Assembly: GCA_036381895.1 (NCBI GenBank) | Contig: DASVBY010000024.1 | Span: forward strand, 1 to 19,066 | Source: JACQFZ01 sp036381895 | GTDB taxonomy: Bacteria > Pseudomonadota > Gammaproteobacteria > Acidiferrobacterales > Sulfurifustaceae | Length of the DNA: 19,066 nt | Reading direction: 5' to 3' | Part shown: positions 6,659-14,722 of the stretch, in pieces | Layout: each line of letters starts with the position of its first letter | How positions within the stretch are numbered: the stretch's first letter is position 1 | The notes under the pieces: model-generated | Databases searched by the model: none | The model's input: the letters and a program-made list of their open reading frames with translations, nothing else | Told to the model about the DNA's origin: nothing | Translations under genes and position numbers: made by a program

Positions 6659-7527
6659 AAACCGGTCACGTAGTAGTCGAGCGCAAGGCCGAGAAAGACG
6701 ACGGCGCCGAATCGGTTGTTCTCGAGGAACGCGCGGAAGCACTCTGCGGGCTCCCGCCGGCGGATGCGAAACTGCTGCTGCACCGCGAGCGCCGCGGCCA
6801 TCGCGAGGCCCGTATAGTACAGTATCCCGCGCTCGGTCATGAAACCCGCGAGGCCGAGGAGCGCGAGGGTCGCGGCATGGAACAGCCCGACCATCAGGCG
6901 ATCGTGCCGGCCGAAGAGGATCGCCGTCGATTTCACCCCGATCTTGAGGTCGTCCGCCCGGTCCGTCATGGCGTAGGCCGTGTCGTAGGCGACCGCCCAG
7001 CAGATGTTGGCCGCGAGCACCACCCAGGCGAGCGGCGGGAGCGCGTTCGTCTGCGCGGCGAAGGCCATGGGGATGCCCCAGCCGAACGCGACGCCGAGGT
7101 AGAACTGCGGCAGGTGCGTCCAGCGCTTGAGGAACGGGTAGCTCGTCGCGAGAAAGGCGCCGGCGACGGCGAGCAGGATCGTGAGCCGGTTGAGCGTCAG
7201 CACGAGCGCGAACGCCACGAGACTGAGCACGACGAAGAGCACCAGCGCCTCCCGGGTCGTGATCCTGCGGGCGGCGAGCGGCCGGTCGCGCGTGCGCGCC
7301 ACGTACGGGTCGAAGTCGCGGTCCGCATAGTCGTTGATGACGCAGCCGGCCGAGCGCATGAGGAACGTGCCGACGACGAACACCGCGAGGATGTGGAGAT
7401 CGGGGACGCCCCCGGCCGCGAACCAGAGCGCCCAGAGCGTCGGCCAGAGCAGGAGCAGCGTCCCGATCGGCCGATCGATGCGCATGAGCGACGCGTAGTC
7501 GCGAAGCCGGGCGGCGACCGCGCTCAT
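6655..7527 (-). CDS. ubiA: 4-hydroxybenzoate polyprenyltransferase UbiA
   Basis: This 290-residue polytopic membrane enzyme attaches the polyprenyl tail to 4-hydroxybenzoate in ubiquinone synthesis. Both aspartate-rich Mg2+/diphosphate sites are present: NDYADRDFD at residues 65-73 and DRADD at 189-193, followed by KIGVKSTAILFG. Eight to nine hydrophobic segments and the length match E. coli UbiA (290). The ATG at 7525-7527 overlaps the recG stop by 4 bp (ATGA), and GAGGAG lies about 11 bases upstream inside recG. ubiC, its usual partner, is not in this window. The frame stays open upstream through recG, but that stretch has no UbiA similarity and is a GC-rich shadow. Confidence 0.95.
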   Translation of the reverse strand: MSAVAARLRDYASLMRIDRPIGTLLLLWPTLWALWFAAGGVPDLHILAVFVVGTFLMRSAGCVINDYADRDFDPYVARTRDRPLAARRITTREALVLFVVLSLVAFALVLTLNRLTILLAVAGAFLATSYPFLKRWTHLPQFYLGVAFGWGIPMAFAAQTNALPPLAWVVLAANICWAVAYDTAYAMTDRADDLKIGVKSTAILFGRHDRLMVGLFHAATLALLGLAGFMTERGILYYTGLAMAAALAVQQQFRIRRREPAECFRAFLENNRFGAVVFLGLALDYYVTGL

Positions 7528-9620
7528 ACCGAACCGTACTCCTCGCGCCGGCCGAGCCAGCGGCGCACGATCGGATCGACCCGCTCCGGGTAGCGCTCGA
7601 GGAGCAGCGCCGCGATCTGCTGCACCCGCGGCAGCAGCGCCCGGTCGCGCACGATGTCGGCGATATGGAACGCGGCGTCCCCGGTCTGGCGCGTGCCGAG
7701 GAGCTCGCCCGGGCCGCGCATCTCGAGGTCGCGCGCCGCGATCTCGAAGCCGTCGTTGGTCGCGCGCAGCACCGCCAGGCGCTCGCGCGCCATGTCCGAG
7801 AGCGGCGGCTGGTAGAGCAGCACGCAGCTCGACTGCGCGGCGCCGCGGCCGACGCGCCCGCGCAGCTGGTGGAGCTGCGACAGCCCCAGGCGTTCGGCGT
7901 TCTCGATGATCATGAGCGAGGCGTTCGGGACATCGACTCCGACTTCGATCACGGTCGTCGCGACGAGCACGTGCACCTCGCCGCGCTTGAACGCCGCCAT
8001 GATGCGCTCCTTTTCGGCGCTTTTCATGCGGCCGTGGACGAGCGCGACCTCGAGCTCCGGCAGCGCCTCGGCGAGCGCGCGCGCCGTCTCGGTCGCGGTC
8101 TCGAGATCGAGCGCTTCGGATTCCTCGATGAGCGGACACACCCAGTAGGCCTGGCGGCCGTCGAGGCAGGCCTGGCGCACCCGGCTCACGACTTCCGGCC
8201 GGCGGGCCGCCGAGACGACGACGGTCTCGATCGGCCGGCGCCCGGCCGGGCGCTCGTCGATCACCGACACGTCGAGATCGGCATAGACGCTCTGCGCGAG
8301 CGTGCGCGGGATCGGCGTCGCGCTCATGATGAGCTGGTGCGGGGTGATGCCGTGCTCGCCGCCCTTGGCGCGCAGCCGCAGCCGCTGCTGCACGCCGAAG
8401 CGGTGCTGCTCGTCGACCACGACGAGCCCGAGGCGCGCGAAGCGCACCTCGTCCTGAAACAGCGCGTGCGTGCCGACGACCACGCCCGCGCGCCCCTCGG
8501 CGATGTCGATGAGCGCGCGCGTGCGCGCCGCCGCGTTGAGGCGCCCGGCGAGGAAAGTGACACCGACGCCGAGCGGATCGAGCCACTCGGTCAGGTTCTT
8601 CGCGTGCTGCTCGGCGAGGAGCTCCGTCGGCGCCATGAACGCCGCCTGATAGCCCGCCTCGACGGCAATGAGCGCGGCGCACGCCGCGACGATCGTCTTG
8701 CCGGAACCGACGTCGCCCTGCACCAGCCGCTGCATCGGCTGCGCGCGCGCCATGTCCGCGGCGATCTCGCGCAGCACCCGCTGCTGCGCGCCGGTGAGCG
8801 CGAACGGCAGCCGCGCGCGCAGCCGCTCGACGAGCGCGCCGCCGGCGAGCGCGGGCGCGGTCTGCGCGCGCATGCCCGCGCGCACGCGCTTCAAACTGAG
8901 GTAGTGCGCGAGCAGCTCCTCGAACGCGAGCCGCTGCTGTGCCGGCGCGCGCCCGCTCAGTAGCGCGCCGACGTCGGTGCCGGGCGGCGGCCGGTGCACC
9001 AAGGCCAGCGCCTCGCGCAAGCTCGGCAGGCGCAGCTCGCCGAGCGCCGCGTCGGGCAGCCACTCGACCACGTGGTCGAGGTGGCGGTCGAGCGCGTCGC
9101 GCACGAGCCGGCGAAGCAGCGTCTGGGTCACGCCGGCGGTCGCCGGATAGACCGGCGTCAGGTGCTCCTCGGCTTGGGGGGCGGCGCCGTCGGCGAGCAG
9201 CGTGTATTCGGGATGCGCCATCTCGAGGCCGAGCGGCCCGAAGCGCACGGCGCCGTAGCAGCGCAGGCGCCGGCCGCGCGCGAGCTGCTCGCGCTGGGCG
9301 TTGGTGAAATGAAAGAAGCGCAGGTGCAGGTGGCCGCTGCCGTCCGCGATGCGGCAGACGAGCGACCGGCGGCGGCGGTAGAGCACGTCCGTGAGCTCGA
9401 TCGTGCCGGCGACCAGCGCCTCCTGCCCGGGCCGCAGCGACCCGAGCGGCGTCAGGCGCGTGCGGTCTTCGTAGCGCAGCGGCAGGTGAAACAGCAGGTC
9501 CTGGACGGTGACGAGGCCGAGTGCGCGCAGCCGCTCGGCGACGCGCGGCCCGACACCCTTGAAGCGCGTGAGGGGCGTTTGCGCGAGATCGGGGATGCCG
9601 GGGCGCTGAGCCGTCGTCAT
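7524..9620 (-). CDS. recG: ATP-dependent DNA helicase RecG
   Basis: RecG remodels stalled replication forks and branched DNA. The product has an N-terminal wedge/OB domain (EALVAGTIELTDVL ... DGSGHLHLRFFHF). The helicase core has Walker A GDVGSGKT (about residue 305), the DEQH box in VVDEQHRFGVQQR, motif III SATPIPRTLA, and C-terminal motifs TTVIEVGVDVPNAS and QLRGRVGRG. Starting at the ATG 9618-9620 gives 698 residues, against 693 in E. coli. An in-frame GTG at 9642-9644 would add eight residues but has no ribosome binding site. Placement downstream of spoT and ridA follows the classical gmk-rpoZ-spoT-recG neighbourhood. Its stop overlaps the ubiA start. Confidence 0.95.
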   Translation of the reverse strand: MTTAQRPGIPDLAQTPLTRFKGVGPRVAERLRALGLVTVQDLLFHLPLRYEDRTRLTPLGSLRPGQEALVAGTIELTDVLYRRRRSLVCRIADGSGHLHLRFFHFTNAQREQLARGRRLRCYGAVRFGPLGLEMAHPEYTLLADGAAPQAEEHLTPVYPATAGVTQTLLRRLVRDALDRHLDHVVEWLPDAALGELRLPSLREALALVHRPPPGTDVGALLSGRAPAQQRLAFEELLAHYLSLKRVRAGMRAQTAPALAGGALVERLRARLPFALTGAQQRVLREIAADMARAQPMQRLVQGDVGSGKTIVAACAALIAVEAGYQAAFMAPTELLAEQHAKNLTEWLDPLGVGVTFLAGRLNAAARTRALIDIAEGRAGVVVGTHALFQDEVRFARLGLVVVDEQHRFGVQQRLRLRAKGGEHGITPHQLIMSATPIPRTLAQSVYADLDVSVIDERPAGRRPIETVVVSAARRPEVVSRVRQACLDGRQAYWVCPLIEESEALDLETATETARALAEALPELEVALVHGRMKSAEKERIMAAFKRGEVHVLVATTVIEVGVDVPNASLMIIENAERLGLSQLHQLRGRVGRGAAQSSCVLLYQPPLSDMARERLAVLRATNDGFEIAARDLEMRGPGELLGTRQTGDAAFHIADIVRDRALLPRVQQIAALLLERYPERVDPIVRRWLGRREEYGSV

Positions 9621-9693
9621 CGCTTTCGAGCCGGCATCGACCACGTCGAAGTTGATCGCGGGGCGTCGGACATGGCGAAAGGCATTTTACCGC

Positions 9694-9790
9694 CTGGATT
9701 CCGGCCTTCGCGGAATCACGGCCGGGGCGCCGGCCTCGGCATGCGCCGTCTCCAGTATCGGCTGGATTCCGGCTTGCGCCGGAACAACGG
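9694..9790. repeat. Two REP-like palindromic repeats in tandem
   Basis: Two related units in the same orientation begin 68 bp apart, at 9694-9722 and 9762-9790. Each starts CTGGATTCCGGC. In the first, GATTCCG and CGGAATC form a 7-bp stem; in the second, TTCCGGC and GCCGGAA form a 7-bp stem with a TTGC loop. This GGATTCCGGC...GCCGGAA type is a common dispersed palindromic repeat in proteobacterial genomes. The units fill the 180-base gap between the end of ridA and the start of recG, where they could stabilise or end the upstream transcript. Confidence 0.7.
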
Positions 9791-9800
9791 CTTCGTTCGG

Positions 9801-10184
9801 CTAGCCGTCGAGCACCATCACGGCGTCCATCTCGACCGCCGCGCCCTTCGGGAGCGCGGCAACGCCGATGGCGGCGCGCGCCGGGTACGGCTCGCTGAAG
9901 TACTGCGCCATCACCTCGTTCACGAGCGCGAAGTGCGCGAGATCGGTGAGATAGACGGTCACCCGCACCACGTCCTTGAGATCGCCGCCCGCGGCGCGCG
10001 CGACCGCGCGCAGGTTCTTGAGCACGCGCGTGATCTGGGCGCGCATGTCGCCGGACACGAGCTCCATCGTCTGCGGATCGAGCGGAATCTGGCCGGAGAG
10101 GTAGACCGTGCTGCCGGCGCGGATCGCCTGCGAGTAGGTGCCGATGGCCTTGGGGGCTTCAGGGGTCGTTATCGCCTGCTTCAT
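9801..10184 (-). CDS. ridA: RidA enamine/imine deaminase (YjgF/YER057c/UK114 family)
   Basis: This 127-residue protein matches RidA in length (E. coli 128) and sequence. Key features are IGTYSQAIRAGSTVYLSGQI, YPARAAIGVAALPKGAAVEMDA, the catalytic-site Arg103 (E. coli Arg105) and Glu118 (Glu120). RidA is a cytosolic homotrimer that hydrolyses reactive 2-aminoacrylate and related enamines made by PLP enzymes such as threonine dehydratase. TTAGGA just before the ATG is a reasonable ribosome binding site. It lies 125 bases downstream of spoT and upstream of recG, the position it also holds in Pseudomonas, where enterics carry trmH. Confidence 0.95.
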   Translation of the reverse strand: MKQAITTPEAPKAIGTYSQAIRAGSTVYLSGQIPLDPQTMELVSGDMRAQITRVLKNLRAVARAAGGDLKDVVRVTVYLTDLAHFALVNEVMAQYFSEPYPARAAIGVAALPKGAAVEMDAVMVLDG

Positions 10185-10226
10185 GAGATGGTCCTAAGAG
10201 CACGAGGAACAGAATTCGGGACGCGC

Positions 10227-10247
10227 GGTGCGCGGGAAGCGCGCGCC
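10227..10247. other. GC-rich hairpin in the spoT-ridA gap
   Basis: GGTGCGC (10227-10233) pairs with GCGCGCC (10241-10247) over a 7-base loop, with one wobble pair. The 125-base gap between spoT and ridA otherwise shows nothing I recognise. Without a U-tract it is only a weak candidate for a terminator or a pause between the two genes. Confidence 0.25.
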
Positions 10248-10309
10248 AGCGTCGCGCATGCCGTTGGGTAATTCTCCGGTCGTTCCCGGGCACGTCGCGT
10301 CTCGACGCT

Positions 10310-12610
10310 TCAACCCTTCTTGCGGCTGATGCGCACCACCGTATCGAGCGCGCGAATGCGGCGCATGATGCTCGCGAGGTGCACGCGATCCTTGACCTCG
10401 ACCGTGAACTCCATCGTCGTGTAGCGCCCGTCGCGGTCGTCGAACGAGACGGTGTCGATGTTCGCGTCCTGCTCCGCGATCGCCGCCGCCACCGAGGCGA
10501 GCACGCCGCGGTTGTTGTGTACGTCGACCCGGACCGTCACCGGGAACACGCCCTCGATGCGCTCCTCCCAGCGTACGTCGATCCACTGCTCGGGACGCTT
10601 GCGGTACTTCACCACGTTCGGGCAGTCCTCGGTGTGGATCACGATGCCGCGGCCGGCGGAGAGGAATCCGAGGATCGGGTCGCCCGGGATCGGGCGGCAG
10701 CAGCGCGCGTAGGTCACGACCACGCCTTCGGTGCCGCGGATCGCGAGCGCCGGGCCCTTGGGCGGGCGGCTGCCGAGGAGCTTGCGGAAGCGGCGCGTGA
10801 GGTTGAAGCCGGCGGACGCATGGTTCTCCGGCGGCGGCACGAGCTGGCGCGCAACGACCGCGGCGACGCGGTTGCCGAGCCCGATGTCGCCCAGGAGCTG
10901 GTTCCAGGTCTTGAGCTTGAGGCTCGCGAGGAGCTTCTCGCGCTGCTCGTCGGTGACCCGCACCGGATCGGCGCCGAGATCGCGCAGCGCCCGATCGAGC
11001 AGCCGCGCGCCGAGGTCGACCGCGCCCCCGAATTCGCGGTTCTTGAGGAAGCTGCGGATATGGGCGCGCGCCTTGCCGGTGACGACGTAATCGAGCCACG
11101 AGGGGTTCGGGCAGCCGTTCGGCGCGGTCAGGATCTCGACGTGGTCGCCGTTCTTGAGCGTCGTGCGCAGCGGCACGAGCTCGTGGTTCACCTTGGCGCC
11201 GACGCAGTGGTTGCCAATGTCGGTGTGCACGTCGTAGGCGAAGTCGATCACCGTTGCGCCGCGCGGCAGCTTCTTGATCTCGCCGTTTGGCGTGAACACG
11301 TAGACCTCGTCCGGGAACAGGTCGATCTTCAGGTGCTCGAGGAACTCGTGCGGGTTGCCGGCCTTCTGCTGGATCTCGAGCAGCTCCTTGAGCCACTGCA
11401 GCGCCCGCTGGCGCATGTCCCCGCCGGTCTCGCCGCTCTTGTAGAGCCAGTGCGAGGCGACGCCGGCTTCGGCCACCCGGTGCATCTCGCGCGTGCGGAT
11501 CTGCAGCTCGATCGAGACGCCGAACGGCCCGAACACCACGGTGTGCAGCGACTGATAGCCGTTCGCCTTGGGGATCGCGATGTAGTCCTTGAAGCGTCCG
11601 GGAATGGGCTTGTAGAGGTTGTGCAGCATGCCGAGCACGCGGTAGCAGGTGTCGACCTTGTCGACCACGACGCGGAAGCCGTACACGTCGTACACCTGGT
11701 CGAACGACAGCTTCTTCTGCTGCATCTTGCGGTAGATGCTGTAGACGTTCTTCTCGCGGCCCGACACCTCCGCGGCGACGCCTTCGCGTTCGAGCGCCTG
11801 CACGATGGCGGCGCGCACCTTGTCGACGATCGCCTTGCGGTTCGCGCGGCGCTTGCGGATCGCATCGGCGAGGATGCGGTAGCGCAGCGGATAGAGCGTC
11901 GCGATCGCGAGGTCCTCGAGCTCGACCGCCCACTGGCGCACGCCGAGCCGGTTCGCGATCGGCGCGTAGATGTCGAGCGTCTCGCGCGCGATCGCGCGCT
12001 GGCGCGCACGCGGCAGGAAGCCGATCGTGCGCATGTTGTGCAGCCGGTCGGCGAGCTTGATCAGGATCACGCGGATGTCGCTCGCCATCGCGAGCAGCAT
12101 CTTGCGGAAGTTCTCCGCCTGCGCCTCCTCCTGGCTCTGGAACTCGATGCGCGTGATCTTCGACACACCGTCGACGAGCTCGGCCACGTCCTTGCCGAAG
12201 CGCTCGACGATATGCTCCTTGCGCGTCTGGGTGTCCTCCATCACGTCGTGCAGGATCGCGGCCATGACGCTCTTCGCGTCCATGTGCATGGACGCGAGGA
12301 TGTGGGCGACCTCGAGCGGATGGAAGATGTAGGCCTCGCCGCTCGCGCGGCACTGGCCGGCGTGCGCCTCGGCGCCGAAGCCGTAAGCGGCGCGGATGTC
12401 GGCGACGTCTTTGGCGTCGAGGTACGCGCCGAGCAGCGCGCAGAGCTCGTCGATGCCGAAGCGGGCGGGCGCCGCGGTGCCCGCCGGGGGCGATTCGCGC
12501 CGGCGCGCCTCGACCGCCGCCGGCTCCGCGACCGTGCCTTTACTGCGCGGGGGCGGCGTCTCCGGGCTGGGCTTCAAATCCGCCGGCGGCCGGGTTTTGC
12601 TCGGTTGCAT
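10310..12610 (-). CDS. spoT: Bifunctional (p)ppGpp synthetase/hydrolase SpoT
   Basis: The 766-residue product carries the full long-RSH layout. An HD hydrolase domain spans about 75-225, with His97, His121-Asp122 and Asp188. The synthetase domain (about 270-400) has YGFRVVVD and RFKD at 339-342, which is the RxKD form of bifunctional Rel/SpoT enzymes rather than the ExDD form of RelA. A TGS domain lies at about 428-495. A Cys/His motif YARCCRPIPGD precedes EDCPN (634-664), and a C-terminal ACT domain spans 688-766. The hydrolase and synthetase residues I can check are intact. An extra Pro/Ala-rich N-terminal tail of about 50 residues makes it longer than E. coli SpoT (702). The ATG at 12608-12610 lies inside rpoZ, with GAGG nine bases upstream. 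Confidence 0.97.
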   Translation of the reverse strand: MQPSKTRPPADLKPSPETPPPRSKGTVAEPAAVEARRRESPPAGTAAPARFGIDELCALLGAYLDAKDVADIRAAYGFGAEAHAGQCRASGEAYIFHPLEVAHILASMHMDAKSVMAAILHDVMEDTQTRKEHIVERFGKDVAELVDGVSKITRIEFQSQEEAQAENFRKMLLAMASDIRVILIKLADRLHNMRTIGFLPRARQRAIARETLDIYAPIANRLGVRQWAVELEDLAIATLYPLRYRILADAIRKRRANRKAIVDKVRAAIVQALEREGVAAEVSGREKNVYSIYRKMQQKKLSFDQVYDVYGFRVVVDKVDTCYRVLGMLHNLYKPIPGRFKDYIAIPKANGYQSLHTVVFGPFGVSIELQIRTREMHRVAEAGVASHWLYKSGETGGDMRQRALQWLKELLEIQQKAGNPHEFLEHLKIDLFPDEVYVFTPNGEIKKLPRGATVIDFAYDVHTDIGNHCVGAKVNHELVPLRTTLKNGDHVEILTAPNGCPNPSWLDYVVTGKARAHIRSFLKNREFGGAVDLGARLLDRALRDLGADPVRVTDEQREKLLASLKLKTWNQLLGDIGLGNRVAAVVARQLVPPPENHASAGFNLTRRFRKLLGSRPPKGPALAIRGTEGVVVTYARCCRPIPGDPILGFLSAGRGIVIHTEDCPNVVKYRKRPEQWIDVRWEERIEGVFPVTVRVDVHNNRGVLASVAAAIAEQDANIDTVSFDDRDGRYTTMEFTVEVKDRVHLASIMRRIRALDTVVRISRKKG

Positions 12611-12839
12611 CGTCGTCGACCTCGAGTCCGGCCTGTGGGCTCTCCTCGTCGAGAATGGCGCTCGTCACGAACCCGCCGGCGATCTCCCGCAGTGCGAGCA
12701 CGGTCGGCTTGTCATTCTCCCGCGGCACGCACGGCTCGGCGCCCTGGCTCAGCTGGCGGGCGCGCTTGGCGGCGACCAGCACCAGCTGGAAGCGGTTCTC
12801 GACGTTCTCCAGGCAATCTTCGACGGTGATACGAGCCAT
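12540..12839 (-). CDS. rpoZ: RNA polymerase omega subunit
   Basis: This 99-residue protein starts MARITVEDCLENVENRFQLV and continues VAAKRARQL, the conserved omega core that clamps the beta-prime subunit. E. coli omega has 91 residues. The acidic, Ala/Pro-rich tail after about residue 65 is poorly conserved, as usual. GAGG five bases before the ATG is a good ribosome binding site. The last 71 bases of the gene, including the stop, also encode the first 23 residues of SpoT in another frame. The order gmk-rpoZ-spoT is classical and ties the ppGpp enzyme to the subunit that contributes to ppGpp binding by RNA polymerase. Confidence 0.97.
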   Translation of the reverse strand: MARITVEDCLENVENRFQLVLVAAKRARQLSQGAEPCVPRENDKPTVLALREIAGGFVTSAILDEESPQAGLEVDDDATEQNPAAGGFEAQPGDAAPAQ

Positions 12840-12943
12840 GCTTACCTCGTTCCAAATAGTAGTATGCCCGTCGACCGCCCGCCGCTCTCGCAGCAGGAAA
12901 TCGAGGCGGAGAGCACGGGAAGGGGCGCCAGGCAGGAACGGCT

Positions 12944-12972
12944 ATCTTACTGAGTGCGCGAAGCCAGTTAAA
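12944..12972 (-). promoter_or_regulatory. Weak candidate promoter upstream of rpoZ
   Basis: In the 150-base gap between gmk and rpoZ, the minus strand has TTTAAC (12967-12972) and TAAGAT (12944-12949) separated by 17 bp. The -10 match is fair and the -35 match is poor. It would allow rpoZ-spoT to be expressed separately from gmk. Confidence 0.25.
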
Positions 12973-12989
12973 GGGAAGCCGCGCTCCGT

Positions 12990-13595
12990 TCAGGGGCGCA
13001 GGAGCTCCTCCGGGTCGAGGCGCAGCGGCCGCCGGTCCGCCGGGCGTCCCCCAATGATCGCCGCGAGGTCGGCGAACGCCGCCTCGAAATCGTCGTTCAC
13101 CACGACGTAATCGAACTCCGGGTAGTGGCGCATCTCATCGACCGCCGCCTGCATCCGCCGGGCGATGACTTCCGGGGCGTCCTGGCGCCGGTCGCGCAGC
13201 CGCCGCTCGAGCGCCGCACGCGAGGGCGGCAGGAGAAAGACGCCGACCGCCTCGGGGTAAACGCGCTTCACCGCCCGCGCCCCCTGCCAGTCGATATCGA
13301 AGACGACGCGCTTGCCCCGGGCGAGCAGCTGCTCGACCGCCGCCCGCGACGTGCCGTAGCGGTTCCCGAACACTTCCGCGTGCTCCAGGAACTCGCCGCG
13401 CGCCGCCATTGCCTCGAACTCCGGGCGGGACACGAAATAGTAGTGTTCGCCGTGCCGCTCGCCGGGGCGCGGCGGACGCGTGGTATGGGATATCGAGAGC
13501 GCGACGTCCGGGAGCCGCTCGGCGAGCGCACGCGCCAGGCTGGTCTTGCCGGTGCCGGAAGCCGCGGAAAGGATGAACAGTTTCGGTTGGCTCAT
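12990..13595 (-). CDS. gmk: Guanylate kinase
   Basis: Guanylate kinase phosphorylates GMP to GDP. The product has 201 residues (E. coli 207). The P-loop is SAASGTGKTSLARA (Lys17), followed by the GMP-binding SHTTRPPRPGERHGEHYYFV, then FLEHAEVFGNRYGT and VVFDIDWQGARAV. The ATG at 13593-13595 is chosen because homology begins at SQPKLFILSA; the open frame continues upstream without similarity. No clear ribosome binding site is visible. It lies between yicC and rpoZ on the same strand, with gaps of 133 and 150 bases, in which I see no strong terminator. Gmk supplies GDP/GTP, the acceptor for (p)ppGpp made by SpoT downstream. Confidence 0.97.
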   Translation of the reverse strand: MSQPKLFILSAASGTGKTSLARALAERLPDVALSISHTTRPPRPGERHGEHYYFVSRPEFEAMAARGEFLEHAEVFGNRYGTSRAAVEQLLARGKRVVFDIDWQGARAVKRVYPEAVGVFLLPPSRAALERRLRDRRQDAPEVIARRMQAAVDEMRHYPEFDYVVVNDDFEAAFADLAAIIGGRPADRRPLRLDPEELLRP

Positions 13596-13728
13596 TATTC
13601 GTGAAACCGCCGCCAGGCGCCGTCCCGGCCAGGGGCAGGCGGGCACCGAAGTACAGCGATGCCCTCCCTCGCCGATCGATTCCGTACCTTCCGTGTGCGG
13701 AACAGCGCCTGCGGTTCCGGCCCTTCAC

Positions 13729-14592
13729 TCACTCGATATTCTGCACCTGCTCGCGCATCTGCTCGATCAATACCTTGAGCTCGACCGCAATGTTCGTGAG
13801 CCGCAGGTCCACCGCCTTCGAGGCGAGCGTGTTCGCCTCGCGGTTGAGCTCCTGCATCAGGAAGTCGAGCCGCCGCCCGACCTGACCTCCGGCCGCGAGC
13901 ACCCGCCCGACCTCGGCGACGTGCGCGCGCAGGCGGTCGGCTTCCTCGCTCACGTCGGCGCGGTTCGCGAACAGGACCAGCTCCTGCTCGAGGCGCACGG
14001 GATCGAGCTGGTTGCGGATCTCGCCGAGGCGGGCTTCGAGACGCGCGCGATAGTCGCGCGCCACTTCCGGGAGCAGCGCCGCGAGCCGCTCCACCAGCTC
14101 GCGCACGGCGCGCAGCCGTTCGCCGAGGAGCGCCGCGAGCCGTTCGCCCTCGCGCCGGCGCGTCGCAACGAGCTCCTCGAGCGCGGTCTGGAGCAGCTCG
14201 AGCGCGGCGCCGCCGAGCGACTCGGTGTCGAGCGCCGGCGTGCGCAGCACCCCGGGCCAGCGCAGGACGTCGATCACGCCGAGCGGCGCGAGCCCCGGCG
14301 TGAGGCCGTGGACTTCGTCCGCGGTGGCGAGGAGCTGCGCGGCGGCCGCCCGATCGAGCGTCGCCGCGGCGAGCCCGGGCTCCGGCTGGAAGCGCAGGGT
14401 GGCGTCGACCTTGCCGCGCTCGAGCCGCCGGCCGATCAGTTCCCGCACGGCGGGCTCGACCCCGCGCAGCTCGTCCGGCAGACGCAAGCCGATGTCGAGG
14501 TAGCGGTGGTTGACGGAGCGCAGCTCCCAGATCAGCGCGCCCGCCGGAGCGGTGCCGGCGCAGCGGGCGAATGCGGTCATGCTGAGAATCAT
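13729..14592 (-). CDS. yicC: YicC-family endoribonuclease
   Basis: This 287-residue protein matches the YicC family in length. The N-terminal YicC domain begins MILSMTAFAR and has WELRSVNHRYLDIGLRLP. The C-terminal DUF1732 domain has ANRADVSEEADRLRAHV, GRRLDFLMQELNREANTL and the terminal IKVLIEQMREQVQNIE-like helix (here VELKVLIEQMREQVQN). E. coli YicC and Bacillus YloC have been reported as endoribonucleases, with YicC linked to small-RNA decay. The ATG at 14590-14592 fits the usual family start, with GGAG eight bases upstream. The gene heads the minus-strand run toward gmk and is divergent from the kinase gene, as often seen for yicC-gmk pairs. Confidence 0.95.
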   Translation of the reverse strand: MILSMTAFARCAGTAPAGALIWELRSVNHRYLDIGLRLPDELRGVEPAVRELIGRRLERGKVDATLRFQPEPGLAAATLDRAAAAQLLATADEVHGLTPGLAPLGVIDVLRWPGVLRTPALDTESLGGAALELLQTALEELVATRRREGERLAALLGERLRAVRELVERLAALLPEVARDYRARLEARLGEIRNQLDPVRLEQELVLFANRADVSEEADRLRAHVAEVGRVLAAGGQVGRRLDFLMQELNREANTLASKAVDLRLTNIAVELKVLIEQMREQVQNIE

Positions 14593-14671
14593 GGGGGCGG
14601 CTCCGGAGCGAGGCGCGATGGTAAACCGAATCGGGCAGCGGCGGAACCAAAGCCGCCGCTCGCCGAGCTTC

Positions 14672-14677
14672 TATACT
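14672..14677 (+). promoter_or_regulatory. Candidate -10 element of the kinase-phosphatase unit
   Basis: TATACT at 14672-14677, in the 130-base gap between yicC and the kinase gene, is a good -10 match about 45 bases before the kinase ATG. No convincing -35 is visible upstream. Confidence 0.35.
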
Positions 14678-14722
14678 CAAAGATGCGGCCGGACGCTTCG
14701 CCGGAGCCGTATTCCTTGAACC

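Noticed and set aside
7665..8963. A 432-codon plus-strand frame opposite recG
   Set aside because: It is antisense to conserved helicase motifs and is of shadow composition.
7528..9063. Upstream extension of the ubiA frame inside recG
   Set aside because: It is an Arg/Ala-rich shadow in another frame of recG. UbiA similarity begins at the ATG at 7525-7527.
10379..12829. An 816-codon open frame on the plus strand opposite spoT and rpoZ
   Set aside because: The translation is Arg/Ala/Asp/Val-rich with no recognisable domain, and it lies exactly antisense to the well-supported spoT. Long antisense frames are expected at this GC content.
13697..13720. Possible terminator hairpin between yicC and gmk (CGGAAC/GTTCCG)
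   Set aside because: The stem is only 6 bp with a 10-base loop and no U-tract, too weak to call.
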